From positions 124,001-188,000 of the forward strand of contig JAQWSK010000016.1 of the NCBI GenBank assembly GCA_029243245.1: a stretch of 64,000 nt of DNA. The letters run 5' to 3'. Below, piece after piece: positions 34,639-43,825 of the stretch (the stretch's first letter is position 1; every line of letters begins with the position of its first letter). This DNA is from Flavobacteriaceae bacterium (GTDB lineage Bacteria; Bacteroidota; Bacteroidia; Flavobacteriales; Flavobacteriaceae). The notes beneath the pieces were generated by a model. That model saw only the letters and a program-made list of their open reading frames with translations. It ran no database searches and had not been told where the DNA came from. The position numbers and the translations under genes are program-made.

Positions 34639-35692
34639 ATTAAATAATTATAATAAAAATTATTTAATCAAATGGTTACTTGCAATTTCATTTCCATTTC
34701 AATTTATTTTAATTCAGAAAGAAGGGTTTTTAAATTCTACTTTCTTTCATTTTTATGTTGATAATTATAAATATATATCTGATTTAAGAACTAGTTTCTT
34801 TTCCTTTTTCTTAATATCTATTGGAGATATTTTTTACTCATTATTTGTTGTGTTATCAATAGTTTATTTTTTAAAAAACAAATCATATTATTTTAACTAT
34901 AAAACTCGATTTTTCATAGATATTATATCAGTATTGAGTTTTATAAATATTTTTTTTCAATTATCATGGGGGCTAAACTATCAATCTCAACCTCTTGAAA
35001 TAAAGCTTAAGATTGATAAATCTTACAGTGAAGAAGATCTAGAAAAAACAATTTCATATCTAATTTTTAAAACAAATTATCTACATAAAAAACTTTCGAA
35101 AAATGACACCTCAGCTATTAAATTTCCATTTAACAAAAAAGAAGCTAGACTACTCTTAGAAGATGAGGATACCGGTATTGTTAAAAATTCACTTTGGAAT
35201 ACTCCCTTATCCTACATGGGGTATTCCGGGTACATAAATCCCTTCACTCTTGAGGCTCAAGTAAATGCGAAAATTCCGATGATCAGCTATTTAACGACTA
35301 TTGCACATGAACAATCACATCAAAAAGGGGTTGCAGCTGAAAACGAATCAAATTACTGGGCTTTTAAAAATACATCCACCAATAAAAACCCATATGTAAA
35401 ATATGCAGGATATAGCTTTGCTTTAAGGTATTGCATGTCTAATTTATATAAAAGAAATTCAAAAAAGGCAAGAATTTTATCTGAAGAGATTTTTCCTGGG
35501 GTTAAAAAAAACTTCAATGATATTAATGAATTTTGGAAGAAGTACCAAAACCCTTTCGAGCCTATTTTTAAAAAAACATATGATAAATTTTTAAAAATTA
35601 ACAATCAAAAATCAGGAATAGCAAGTTATAATGAAATGGTATCACTTGTAATCTTTGATTTAAAAAATGACATTAATAGTCAAAAAAAATAA
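34631..35692 (+). CDS. DUF3810 family membrane protein with HExxH motif
   Basis: A 353-residue protein with about three N-terminal membrane helices (to residue 117), the conserved LSWGLNYQSQPLEIKL, and a soluble C-terminal part. TTIAHEQSHQKGVAAENESN contains an HExxH zinc-protease motif followed by a Glu/Asn-rich segment that could give a third ligand, so a gluzincin-like metallopeptidase is plausible. The start is a GTG overlapping the stop of the isomerase gene. DUF3810 proteins have no established function that I know. Confidence 0.87.
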   Translation: MNKLNNYNKNYLIKWLLAISFPFQFILIQKEGFLNSTFFHFYVDNYKYISDLRTSFFSFFLISIGDIFYSLFVVLSIVYFLKNKSYYFNYKTRFFIDIISVLSFINIFFQLSWGLNYQSQPLEIKLKIDKSYSEEDLEKTISYLIFKTNYLHKKLSKNDTSAIKFPFNKKEARLLLEDEDTGIVKNSLWNTPLSYMGYSGYINPFTLEAQVNAKIPMISYLTTIAHEQSHQKGVAAENESNYWAFKNTSTNKNPYVKYAGYSFALRYCMSNLYKRNSKKARILSEEIFPGVKKNFNDINEFWKKYQNPFEPIFKKTYDKFLKINNQKSGIASYNEMVSLVIFDLKNDINSQKK

Positions 35693-35731
35693 TTACTTTT
35701 CCTAACTATTTAAAACATAATTACTCATATA

Positions 35732-36067
35732 ATGAAAAAATATATATTTCTTTTTATTTTTCCACTCTCTTTTGTTTCAGCACAGAGCTATTTCCCTGAA
35801 AATTCTAGTGTAAAAACAACAAAAAGTATCTATCAAGCATTTACTAATGACACAATTCATGTTTCTGAAGATATAGTAATTGATAATCAATTGGGAAGTT
35901 TAAAGGTTGGTAAAGATGCAACATTATTTATTTCAAAAGGTGATGCTCTTGATATGAAAACTAATATACTATCTAATGCTTTTATTAATGGTAGAGAAAT
36001 AAGTCTTGAAACTCATCACACAGAGTTATGGAAGCGTTATTCAGAAAAATTTAGCAGTCAACAATAA
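35732..36067 (+). CDS. Internally deleted amidohydrolase remnant (N- and C-terminal ends fused in frame)
   Basis: The 111-residue product has a signal peptide (FPLSFVSAQ) and then SSVKTTKSIYQAFTNDTIHV, which looks like the first residues of the exported amidohydrolases normally coded here in flavobacteria. After about residue 50 it jumps to GSLKVGKDATLFISKGDALD followed by AFINGREISLETHHTELWKRY, which is how such enzymes end. The whole metal-binding TIM barrel (roughly 300 or more residues) is missing. The frame is open and the sequence is not decayed, so the junction may be recent or the product may be kept. Enzyme activity is not possible. Confidence 0.7.
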   Translation: MKKYIFLFIFPLSFVSAQSYFPENSSVKTTKSIYQAFTNDTIHVSEDIVIDNQLGSLKVGKDATLFISKGDALDMKTNILSNAFINGREISLETHHTELWKRYSEKFSSQQ

Positions 36068-36084
36068 ATTTATATGTATTTAAT

Positions 36085-36861
36085 GTGAAATTGATTTCTA
36101 GCGCGCAAAATCCTCTAATAAAAAACCTTTTGGCTATACAAAAAAAGTCAAAAGAAAGAAAAAAGCAAAAGCTGTTTGTAGCAGAAGGTGAAAAAGAAAT
36201 TGAAAGAGCTTTGCTCGGAAACTATTTTTTTAAAATCATTTTTATCCGTGAGGGCTCTACTAATTCTTTTATTAATTTCAATGAAAAAATATCTGATTTT
36301 ATAGTAATTGAAAATAAATTATTTGATAAAATAACAATTCGCTCCGGTAGTGAAAAATACATAGGCCTTGGTATATCTAAAACACATGAATTAGAGAATT
36401 TTAAGCTAAATAAAAAGGGAACAATTTTAGTTGCTGAATCAATTGAAAAACCTGGAAACATTGGTGCGTTATTGAGAACTAGTTCAGCTTTAGGAGCTTC
36501 AGCTTTTATGATAGCTGATCCAAAAACTGACCTCTATCATCCTAACGTAATTAGATCTAGCCTAGGAGGAGTTTTTAATATTCCAATATTAATATCTGAC
36601 TCAAAAAAAATAATAAATTTACTTATAAAGAATAATATTAATATAATTTCTGGAGCACTAACTAATAATTCAATTCCACTAAATAAAGCAACTTTTAATA
36701 AACCTTGTGCTGTTGTAGTTGGAAGCGAATCAAAAGGTTTAAAAAGTGATTGGATTAAAAATTCATCAGAAACTGTTCGAATCCCTATGAATAATAATAT
36801 AGATTCTTTAAATGTTTCTGTTGCTGCTGCGATACTATTACAGTATTCTTTAGATAATTAA
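36085..36861 (+). CDS. SpoU/TrmH family RNA 2'-O-ribose methyltransferase
   Basis: A 258-residue SPOUT methyltransferase. ISSAQNPLIKNLLAIQKKSKERKKQK at the N-terminus is the substrate-binding domain typical of this group. The three SpoU motifs are present: EKPGNIGALLRTSSALG, CAVVVGSESKGLKSDW and IPMNNNIDSLNVSVAAA. It probably methylates a ribose in rRNA or tRNA using S-adenosylmethionine. The start is a GTG at 36085; an ATG two bases earlier is directly followed by a stop in its frame. Confidence 0.92.
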   Translation: MKLISSAQNPLIKNLLAIQKKSKERKKQKLFVAEGEKEIERALLGNYFFKIIFIREGSTNSFINFNEKISDFIVIENKLFDKITIRSGSEKYIGLGISKTHELENFKLNKKGTILVAESIEKPGNIGALLRTSSALGASAFMIADPKTDLYHPNVIRSSLGGVFNIPILISDSKKIINLLIKNNINIISGALTNNSIPLNKATFNKPCAVVVGSESKGLKSDWIKNSSETVRIPMNNNIDSLNVSVAAAILLQYSLDN

Positions 36862-36904
36862 AATCTTTGGTCTTAACAAAAGAAAAAGTTAACTTCATAT
36901 AATT

Positions 36905-39100
36905 ATGATAGTAGACGAAGTATTAGAAAATAAAGAAATAGCTCAGCAATACAAAGAATTATTAAGAATTAGTTATCAAAGACTTACAAGCAATGATAAA
37001 AAATTAATACGTTTAGCTTTTGATACTTCCGTTGATGCCCACAAAAATCAAAGACGAAAATCTGGAGAAGCATATGTTTTTCATCCTATAGGGGTTGCCA
37101 AAATTGTAGCTAATGAAATAGGGCTAGATGCAACTTCAATTGCAGCAGCATTGTTACATGATGTTCTAGAAGACACAGAATATAATGTTAATGAAATTGA
37201 AAAATTATTTGGTAAAACTGTTACTAAAATTGTTGTTGGGCTTACAAAGATTTCTAACTTGAAAAAAGATAAATACGACTCTCTTCAAGCTGAAAATTTT
37301 AGAAAAATGTTATTAACTCTTAATGATGATATAAGGGTTATTATTATAAAAATTGCTGATCGTTTACATAACATGAAAACTCTTAATAGTTTAGCTAAAT
37401 ATAAAAGAGAGAAAATATCGGCAGAAACACTTTATATATATGCACCTTTAGCTCATAGAATTGGTCTGTATAATATAAAATCTGAACTTGAAGATCTTGG
37501 TCTAAAACATACTGATTCTAGAAAATACACTCAGATTAAAAATAAAATTGAAAAAAGTCAAGATAAGCAAGAGGTTTATATAGAAAAGTTTTCATCAATG
37601 ATCAAAAAAACCCTCAATAAAGAAAATTTTAAGTATATAATTAATGGAAGGAGTAAGTCTATATACTCTATATATAATAAAATGGAAAATCAATCGATTC
37701 CATTTAATGCTGTTTATGATAAATTTGCTATACGTATAGTTTATAGTGCTGAAAGAGAAGATGAGAAATTCATTGCTTGGAAAATATATTCTATTATAAC
37801 TGATCATTTTATACCAAATCCAACTAGACTAAGAGATTGGATTACAGCTCCAAAATCAACTGGTTATGAAGCACTTCATATTACAGTTAGTGGGCCTGAA
37901 AATCAATGGGTGGAAGTTCAAATTCGATCAGAAAGAATGCATGAAATAGCCGAAAAGGGATATGCAGCACATCATAAATATAAAATCAAAAATAAAAATG
38001 ATATAGGAATTGAGGACTGGTTAGATAAACTTCAAGAACTTTTAAAAGACAATAGTGTTAACGCTGTTGATTTTGTAGATGATTTTAAACTAAGTTTATA
38101 TTCAGAAGAAATATTTGTTTTTACTCCAAATGGAGATTTAAAATCAATTCCCAAAGGTTCTACTGCTTTAGATTTTGCCTTCAGTATTCATACCGAAATT
38201 GGAATAAAAACTAGAGGTGTTAGAATCAATCAAAAACTTGTTCCGCTTAGTAAAGTTTTAAAAAGTGGTGACCAAGTAGAAATAATAACCTCAGAAAATG
38301 CAAAACCAAATGCAAATTGGCTTGAATTTGTAGTTACATCAAGAGCTAGATCAAAAATAAAATCCTCACTAAATGATGAAAAAAAGAAAATTGCAGAAGA
38401 TGGAAAAGAGATTTTAAGAAGAAAATTAAAGCATTTAAAAATTAAATCTAATGATAAAGTAATTGAATTAATGCTCAAGTTTTTCAAAATAAAAGCAAGT
38501 TTAGATCTTTATTATCTTGTTGGTCTTGGCAATATTGATAGTAAAAAAATTCGAGAGTTTTCATCAGACTATAATAATAGATTTATTAGTTTTATTAAAA
38601 AAAGACTCAAATATGATACCTCGAATAAAACTAAAGGTGCTAAAGAAAACGATTATGATAAATTAGTTTTTGGCAAAGAACTAGAGTCATTAAACTATAA
38701 GATTTCAACTTGTTGTAATCCTATCCCTGGTGATTCAGTTTTTGGGTTTATAACAATCAACGATGGAATTAAAGTACATAAGAAAGACTGTTCTAATGCA
38801 ATTTCAATGCAATCAAAATTTGCTTATCGTATAATTAATGCAAAATGGATTAATTCGTCAACAGATATATTTACTGCTATTCTTGAAATTAAAGGTATTG
38901 ACAATATAGGCCTAGTTAATGATCTAACTAGAGTAATTTCTAACAACATGAATGTTAATATTTTTAAAATCAATTTTGAAGCTGAAGATGGTATATTTAA
39001 AGGAAATGTTGGTGTTCGAGTTCGAAATAAAACCATTTTAAATAAGATTGTGAAAAACTTACAAAAAATGAAAGGAATCGAAAAAGTAACTCGAGAATAA
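36905..39100 (+). CDS. RelA/SpoT family (p)ppGpp synthetase/hydrolase
   Basis: A 731-residue long-form Rel enzyme controlling the stringent response. The order is HD hydrolase domain (AAALLHDVLEDTEY and IADRLHNMKTL), synthetase domain (YDKFAIRIVY and WVEVQIRSERMHEIAEKGYA), TGS domain (FVFTPNGDLKSIPKGSTALD), a helical and zinc-finger-like region with STCCNPIPGDSVFGF, and a C-terminal ACT domain. The hydrolase motifs are intact, so it should be bifunctional. It is followed by fur. Confidence 0.96.
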   Translation: MIVDEVLENKEIAQQYKELLRISYQRLTSNDKKLIRLAFDTSVDAHKNQRRKSGEAYVFHPIGVAKIVANEIGLDATSIAAALLHDVLEDTEYNVNEIEKLFGKTVTKIVVGLTKISNLKKDKYDSLQAENFRKMLLTLNDDIRVIIIKIADRLHNMKTLNSLAKYKREKISAETLYIYAPLAHRIGLYNIKSELEDLGLKHTDSRKYTQIKNKIEKSQDKQEVYIEKFSSMIKKTLNKENFKYIINGRSKSIYSIYNKMENQSIPFNAVYDKFAIRIVYSAEREDEKFIAWKIYSIITDHFIPNPTRLRDWITAPKSTGYEALHITVSGPENQWVEVQIRSERMHEIAEKGYAAHHKYKIKNKNDIGIEDWLDKLQELLKDNSVNAVDFVDDFKLSLYSEEIFVFTPNGDLKSIPKGSTALDFAFSIHTEIGIKTRGVRINQKLVPLSKVLKSGDQVEIITSENAKPNANWLEFVVTSRARSKIKSSLNDEKKKIAEDGKEILRRKLKHLKIKSNDKVIELMLKFFKIKASLDLYYLVGLGNIDSKKIREFSSDYNNRFISFIKKRLKYDTSNKTKGAKENDYDKLVFGKELESLNYKISTCCNPIPGDSVFGFITINDGIKVHKKDCSNAISMQSKFAYRIINAKWINSSTDIFTAILEIKGIDNIGLVNDLTRVISNNMNVNIFKINFEAEDGIFKGNVGVRVRNKTILNKIVKNLQKMKGIEKVTRE

Positions 39101-39113
39101 CTGAATAAAAGTA

Positions 39114-39121
39114 TATATTTG
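39114..39121 (+). promoter_or_regulatory. Candidate -7 promoter octamer for fur
   Basis: TATATTTG matches TAnnTTTG and ends six bases before the ATG at 39128. The TTG inside it (39119) opens the longest frame, but the ATG at 39128 is the better start. A leaderless fur transcript is possible. The octamer is identical to the one before recF. Confidence 0.45.
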
Positions 39122-39127
39122 TATACA

Positions 39128-39589
39128 ATGCAAGGAATAGAGTCACAAAAAGAAGCAAAATCGCAACAAGATGTAGTTAAGGGTGTTTTTGTAAACTTCT
39201 TGAACCAAAAATCTCATAGAAAAACTCCAGAGCGATTTGCTATTTTATTTGAAATATATGCAAATAAGGAACATTTTGATATTGAATCTTTATACATCAA
39301 AATGAAAAATAAAAATTATAGGGTTAGCAGAGCTACTTTATACAATACTATAGATCTTCTTCTTGAATGCGGATTAGTTAGAAAACACCAATTTGGAAAT
39401 GCTCATGCACAGTACGAAAAATCATATTTTGACAGACAGCATGATCATGTAATTTTTATTGATTCAGGTGAGGTTAAAGAATTTTGTGATCCAAGAATAC
39501 ATCAAATTAAACAAACAATTGAAGAAGTTTTTGACATTGAAGTTCATAATCATTCTTTGTATTTTTACGGCACTAAAAAAAACGTCTAA
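39128..39589 (+). CDS. fur: Fur family transcriptional regulator
   Basis: A 153-residue ferric uptake regulator-type repressor. The winged helix includes [15 protein letters not shown] and [18 protein letters not shown]. The metal site region has [20 protein letters not shown]. Most Fur proteins carry a structural zinc CxxC in this place (as in ICxxCG); here it reads IFIDSG and the C-terminal Cys are also absent (ending FYGTKKNV), so the structural zinc site appears to be lost. It could respond to iron or another metal. purA follows 14 bases later. Confidence 0.9.
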   Translation: MQGIESQKEAKSQQDVVKGVFVNFLNQKSHRKTPERFAILFEIYANKEHFDIESLYIKMKNKNYRVSRATLYNTIDLLLECGLVRKHQFGNAHAQYEKSYFDRQHDHVIFIDSGEVKEFCDPRIHQIKQTIEEVFDIEVHNHSLYFYGTKKNV

Positions 39590-39603
39590 GAATCTAATAT
39601 AAT

Positions 39604-40881
39604 ATGACTGTTGATTTATTACTCGGACTCCAATGGGGAGACGAAGGAAAAGGTAAAATTGTTGATGTATTAACAAAATCTTATGATATAATTGCTCGTT
39701 TTCAAGGAGGTCCAAATGCTGGACACACCCTTGAATTTGATCGCGTTAAACATGTTCTTCATACAATTCCTTCAGGAATTTTTCATCCAACTGCAACCAA
39801 TTTAATTGGTAACGGAGTTGTTATAGATCCTGTTATATTTAAAAAGGAAATAGAAGAATTAAAGCCTTATAGAATTAATTTCCGTGAAAAACTTTTGATA
39901 TCAAAAAAAGCTCACCTTATTCTACCAACTCATAGATTACTGGATGCAGCTTCAGAAGCATCCAAAGGTAAAGCTAAAATTGGATCTACTCTCAAGGGTA
40001 TAGGCCCTACATACATGGATAAAACTGGAAGAAATGGAATTAGAGTTGGTGACATTCTCCTTCCTGAGTGGAAAAATAAGTATCTAACACTTTCAAAGAA
40101 ACATTTAAAAATGTTAAACTATTTTAATAGTAAAATTGAATTTGATCTCAAATCAATGGAACTAGATTTTTTTGAATCATTAGAAGTTCTCAAATCTTGT
40201 CAAATAATTGACAGTGAAGAATATATTAATAAAGCTCTAAAGGAAAATAAAAAAATATTAGCTGAAGGTGCTCAGGGCTCCCTGTTAGATGTAGATTTTG
40301 GAACATATCCTTATGTTACATCTTCAAATACTACTGCCGCAGGAGCATGTACAGGTCTTGGAATAGCACCTAATAAAATAAAAGATGTCTATGGTGTTTT
40401 TAAAGCTTACACAACCAGAGTAGGAAGTGGTCCTTTTCCTACTGAACTATTTGATAAGAACGGGAAGGTTATGGCTAAAATTGGTAACGAATTTGGTTCT
40501 ACAACTGGAAGGGCAAGAAGATGTGGATGGATTGATTTAGTTGCACTTAAGTATTCTATTGAAATAAATGGAGTAACGCAATTAATGATGATGAAAGGAG
40601 ATGTGCTATCCGGTTTCAAAAACATTAAAGTATGTATTGCTTATGATATGGGAAATGGAGAAATAACTTCATTTTTTCCTTATAATTCTGGGTCTAAAGG
40701 TTTAAAACCAATTTATAAAGAGTTAGATGGCTGGTCAGAGGACTTAACAAAAATTACTGATGAAAAATATTTCCCTCAAACATTTAAAGATTATATAAAG
40801 TTCTTAGAAAAAGAATTAGAAATTCAAATTAAAATAGTTTCGGTAGGACCGGATAGAAAACAAACTATTTTCATAAATTGA
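39604..40881 (+). CDS. purA: Adenylosuccinate synthetase
   Basis: Forms adenylosuccinate from IMP, aspartate and GTP, the first committed step to AMP. The 425-residue length is normal. QWGDEGKGKIVDVL is the GTP-binding loop with the catalytic Asp, GGPNAGHT holds the catalytic His, LKGIGPTYMDKTGRNG is the IMP loop, and TTTGRARRCGWIDLVAL closes the aspartate site. Tightly placed after fur. Confidence 0.98.
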   Translation: MTVDLLLGLQWGDEGKGKIVDVLTKSYDIIARFQGGPNAGHTLEFDRVKHVLHTIPSGIFHPTATNLIGNGVVIDPVIFKKEIEELKPYRINFREKLLISKKAHLILPTHRLLDAASEASKGKAKIGSTLKGIGPTYMDKTGRNGIRVGDILLPEWKNKYLTLSKKHLKMLNYFNSKIEFDLKSMELDFFESLEVLKSCQIIDSEEYINKALKENKKILAEGAQGSLLDVDFGTYPYVTSSNTTAAGACTGLGIAPNKIKDVYGVFKAYTTRVGSGPFPTELFDKNGKVMAKIGNEFGSTTGRARRCGWIDLVALKYSIEINGVTQLMMMKGDVLSGFKNIKVCIAYDMGNGEITSFFPYNSGSKGLKPIYKELDGWSEDLTKITDEKYFPQTFKDYIKFLEKELEIQIKIVSVGPDRKQTIFIN

Positions 40882-40898
40882 TTTATTAAAACTAACTT

Positions 40899-42560
40899 TT
40901 GAATCGATTTCTCTTTTTTATCTATATCAACCTTATAGGATGTTTTGTGCTTTTTAGTCAAAATTCTAAGATTATAGAAATACGAAAAGCCGGAAGTTCA
41001 AATCAAAACGAATCACTGTATCCAGGTGCAAATATTTTATTAAAAGACATAGAAACACGAGTAAATATCTATCATGAAGGAGCTTTAATCATTTCTGATA
41101 AAGCATTTTTTTATAATAAATCTAATTTCTTTAAAGCTGAGGGTGATATTTTATTTACTCAAGGTGATAGTTTAACAATGACCTGTTCAAATCTAGAATA
41201 CGATGGCAATTCAAAACAAGCAAAAGCATGGGGAAATGTTTTTTTAAAAAAACCAGATATGTCATTAAAAACTGATACGCTTTATCTGGATAGAAAGAAA
41301 CAAATTGGTTACTACGACACTTATGGGAAAATAATTGATAGCTCAACTGTACTAACAAGTAATAAGGGTACTTTTTTTATGAATGAGAATAAATATAGAT
41401 TTACCTCAAACGTAAAGATTAATTCACCTAAATATTTTGTAAAATCACAAAGACTTGACTATTTCACTGATATGGATAATGCTTTTCTTTATGGCCCGAC
41501 TGATATAGTTGGTGACGACTATATTATATACTGTGAAAGAGGGTTTTATGATTTGATAAACGAAAAAGGTGATTTTCAGAAAAATGCTAAAATAAATTAT
41601 GATGGAAAAATTATTTCTGGTGATAGCTTATATTTTGAAAAAGGTAAAGAGTATGCTTCCGCCACTAATCGAGTAAAAATAAGAGATTCAATAAATAATT
41701 CCATTATTTCTGGTCATTACGGAGAAATTTTTAAAGCTAAAGATTCTGCAATTATAACTAAAAGAGCTGTAGCTCTAAATATTATTGAAAATGATTCACT
41801 CTATATTCATGCTGACACATTAATTGCCACTGGACCCAAAGAAAATAGAATTTTAAAGGGGTTTTATGATGTTAGATTTTTTAAATCAGATATAAAAGGA
41901 AAATCAGATTCACTTTTTTTAAATCAGCAAACTGGAGATATTGAACTTATTAAAAGACCTTTAACTAATAAAGAAATACAACTATTTACTGAAGAAGATA
42001 AAAATAAACGCAATCCTATACTATGGTTTGGTGATAGTCAAATGACAGGAGATCAAATATTTCTTTTATCAGAGTTAAAAACAAAAAAACTTGACTCTCT
42101 CAAAATAATTGGAGACGCCTTTATTATTGAAAAAGATAGTCTTAGTTATGATGGATTCAATCAAATTAAAGGAGGCTTATTAAATGGAGATTTTATTGAT
42201 GGCCAATTAAGTAATATAGAGGTTGTAAAAAATACTCAAGTAATTTATTATTTGTATTCAGATGAAGATAACGAGTTAATTGGAATTGATAAAACTCTTT
42301 GTAGTTCAATTGATATGATAATGCTAAATAACGAAATTTCTGATATTACATTTCATGTCAATCCAAATGGTGAAGTTTTTCCAGAGAAAGAAATTGATAA
42401 AAACGAAAGAAAACTAAAAGGTTTCATATGGAGATATAATGAAAAACCTAAAAATAAAAATGATCTTTTTAGTGAAAAAGATAAAAATTTAATTCTACCT
42501 AAGATAAGAGGTATTGAAATTCCTAATGCATTTTTTAATGAATTGGATTTTAATAAATGA
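40899..42560 (+). CDS. OstA/LptA-like envelope protein
   Basis: A 553-residue exported protein (signal ending near FVLFSQN) with repeated beta-strand blocks of the OstA family: ALIISDKAFFYNKSNFFKAE, SLTMTCSNLEYDGNSKQAKA and KGDFQKNAKINYDGKIISGD. OstA-type repeats form the jellyroll/beta-taco bridge that carries lipopolysaccharide across the periplasm (LptA and the N-terminus of LptD), so a role in LPS transport is likely. The start is a TTG at 40899 with no ATG alternative. It overlaps the next gene by 4 bases (ATGA). Confidence 0.88.
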   Translation: MNRFLFFIYINLIGCFVLFSQNSKIIEIRKAGSSNQNESLYPGANILLKDIETRVNIYHEGALIISDKAFFYNKSNFFKAEGDILFTQGDSLTMTCSNLEYDGNSKQAKAWGNVFLKKPDMSLKTDTLYLDRKKQIGYYDTYGKIIDSSTVLTSNKGTFFMNENKYRFTSNVKINSPKYFVKSQRLDYFTDMDNAFLYGPTDIVGDDYIIYCERGFYDLINEKGDFQKNAKINYDGKIISGDSLYFEKGKEYASATNRVKIRDSINNSIISGHYGEIFKAKDSAIITKRAVALNIIENDSLYIHADTLIATGPKENRILKGFYDVRFFKSDIKGKSDSLFLNQQTGDIELIKRPLTNKEIQLFTEEDKNKRNPILWFGDSQMTGDQIFLLSELKTKKLDSLKIIGDAFIIEKDSLSYDGFNQIKGGLLNGDFIDGQLSNIEVVKNTQVIYYLYSDEDNELIGIDKTLCSSIDMIMLNNEISDITFHVNPNGEVFPEKEIDKNERKLKGFIWRYNEKPKNKNDLFSEKDKNLILPKIRGIEIPNAFFNELDFNK

Positions 42561-43741
42561 AAGAAAAATTTTTAAAATATCAGGCTAAAACAACTCCTAA
42601 TCCATTGGGATTAGAAATATACAAAGCAAAAGGCTCATATATCTGGGATAAGTCAGGTAAAAAATACCTTGATTTTGTGGCAGGTGTCTCTGTAAACACA
42701 GTCGGTCATAGGCATCCAAAAGTTATAAAAAAAATAAAAAAACAGTTAAACCATTATATGCATGTAATGGTTTATGGAGAGTATATTCAAAAGCCCACGG
42801 TTGAATTGTGTGAATATATTATAAACAAACTACCAAATAAATTAGAGACGATTTATTTAACAAATTCAGGAACCGAAGCAATTGAAGGCGCATTAAAACT
42901 AGCGAAAAAGTCAACAAATAGAAGAGAATTAATTGCCGCTAAAAATTCATATCATGGAAGTACTCAAGGAGCTCTTAGCTTATTAGGTGTCGAGAAACAA
43001 AAAAAAGGATATGAGCCTCTACTTCCTGAAGTTAAATTCATACGTTTTAACAACACCAATGACCTAAATTTAATTACTGACAAAACTGCAGCAGTTGTTT
43101 TAGAAACTATTCAGGGAGGAGCAGGTTTCATTTTACCAAAAAAAAACTATCTAAAATTGGTTGAAAAAAAATGTAAAAAAGTTGGGGCTCTTCTTATTTT
43201 AGATGAGATACAGCCAGGTTTTGGAAGAACAGGTAAACTTTTTGGTTTTGAACATTTCAAAATTATACCCGATATAATTGTTATGGGTAAAGGAATGGGT
43301 GGAGGTCTGCCAATTGGTGCTTTTTGTTCATCAAAAAAAATTATGAAACTACTTGAAGACAAGCCAAAACATGGACACATAAGTACGTTTGCAGGTAATC
43401 CTATTATAACAGCATCTGCTTTAGCAACTATAAAAATTCTTTATAAAGAAAATTTAATGGATAGTATCGATAAAAAAGAAATGCTTTTTAGAGAGAAACT
43501 AAAACATCCATTGATAAAAAAAATTAATGGGAAAGGATTAATGTTAGCAATAATTTTTGATAATAAATCAACAGCTAACACTCTTGTAATAGACGCTATA
43601 GATAAAGGTTTAATTTTGTTCTGGCTTCTATGGGAAAAAAAAGCTGTTCGAATATCTCCTCCACTTAACATTACTGAAAAGGAAATAAATAAAGGTTGTG
43701 ATATTATTCTAAGTATTTTAAATAAAATTAAAACTGCTTAA
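42557..43741 (+). CDS. Class III (acetylornithine/ornithine-type) aminotransferase
   Basis: A 394-residue PLP-dependent aminotransferase. YLDFVAGVSVNTVGHRHP opens the fold, TNSGTEAIEGALKLA binds the PLP phosphate, LILDEIQPGFGRTG carries the Asp that contacts the PLP nitrogen, and VMGKGMGGGLPIGAF holds the Schiff-base Lys. Homologues in this flavobacterial position are usually called aspartate aminotransferase family protein; acetylornithine, ornithine or another omega-amino group are all possible substrates. Confidence 0.93.
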   Translation: MKEKFLKYQAKTTPNPLGLEIYKAKGSYIWDKSGKKYLDFVAGVSVNTVGHRHPKVIKKIKKQLNHYMHVMVYGEYIQKPTVELCEYIINKLPNKLETIYLTNSGTEAIEGALKLAKKSTNRRELIAAKNSYHGSTQGALSLLGVEKQKKGYEPLLPEVKFIRFNNTNDLNLITDKTAAVVLETIQGGAGFILPKKNYLKLVEKKCKKVGALLILDEIQPGFGRTGKLFGFEHFKIIPDIIVMGKGMGGGLPIGAFCSSKKIMKLLEDKPKHGHISTFAGNPIITASALATIKILYKENLMDSIDKKEMLFREKLKHPLIKKINGKGLMLAIIFDNKSTANTLVIDAIDKGLILFWLLWEKKAVRISPPLNITEKEINKGCDIILSILNKIKTA

Positions 43742-43825
43742 TGTTAACTATTTTGTTTAAAACTTAACTATAACTAACATTAAACATTCATGGAGGTTGT
43801 CTAACTTGAAATATCATATATTAAT

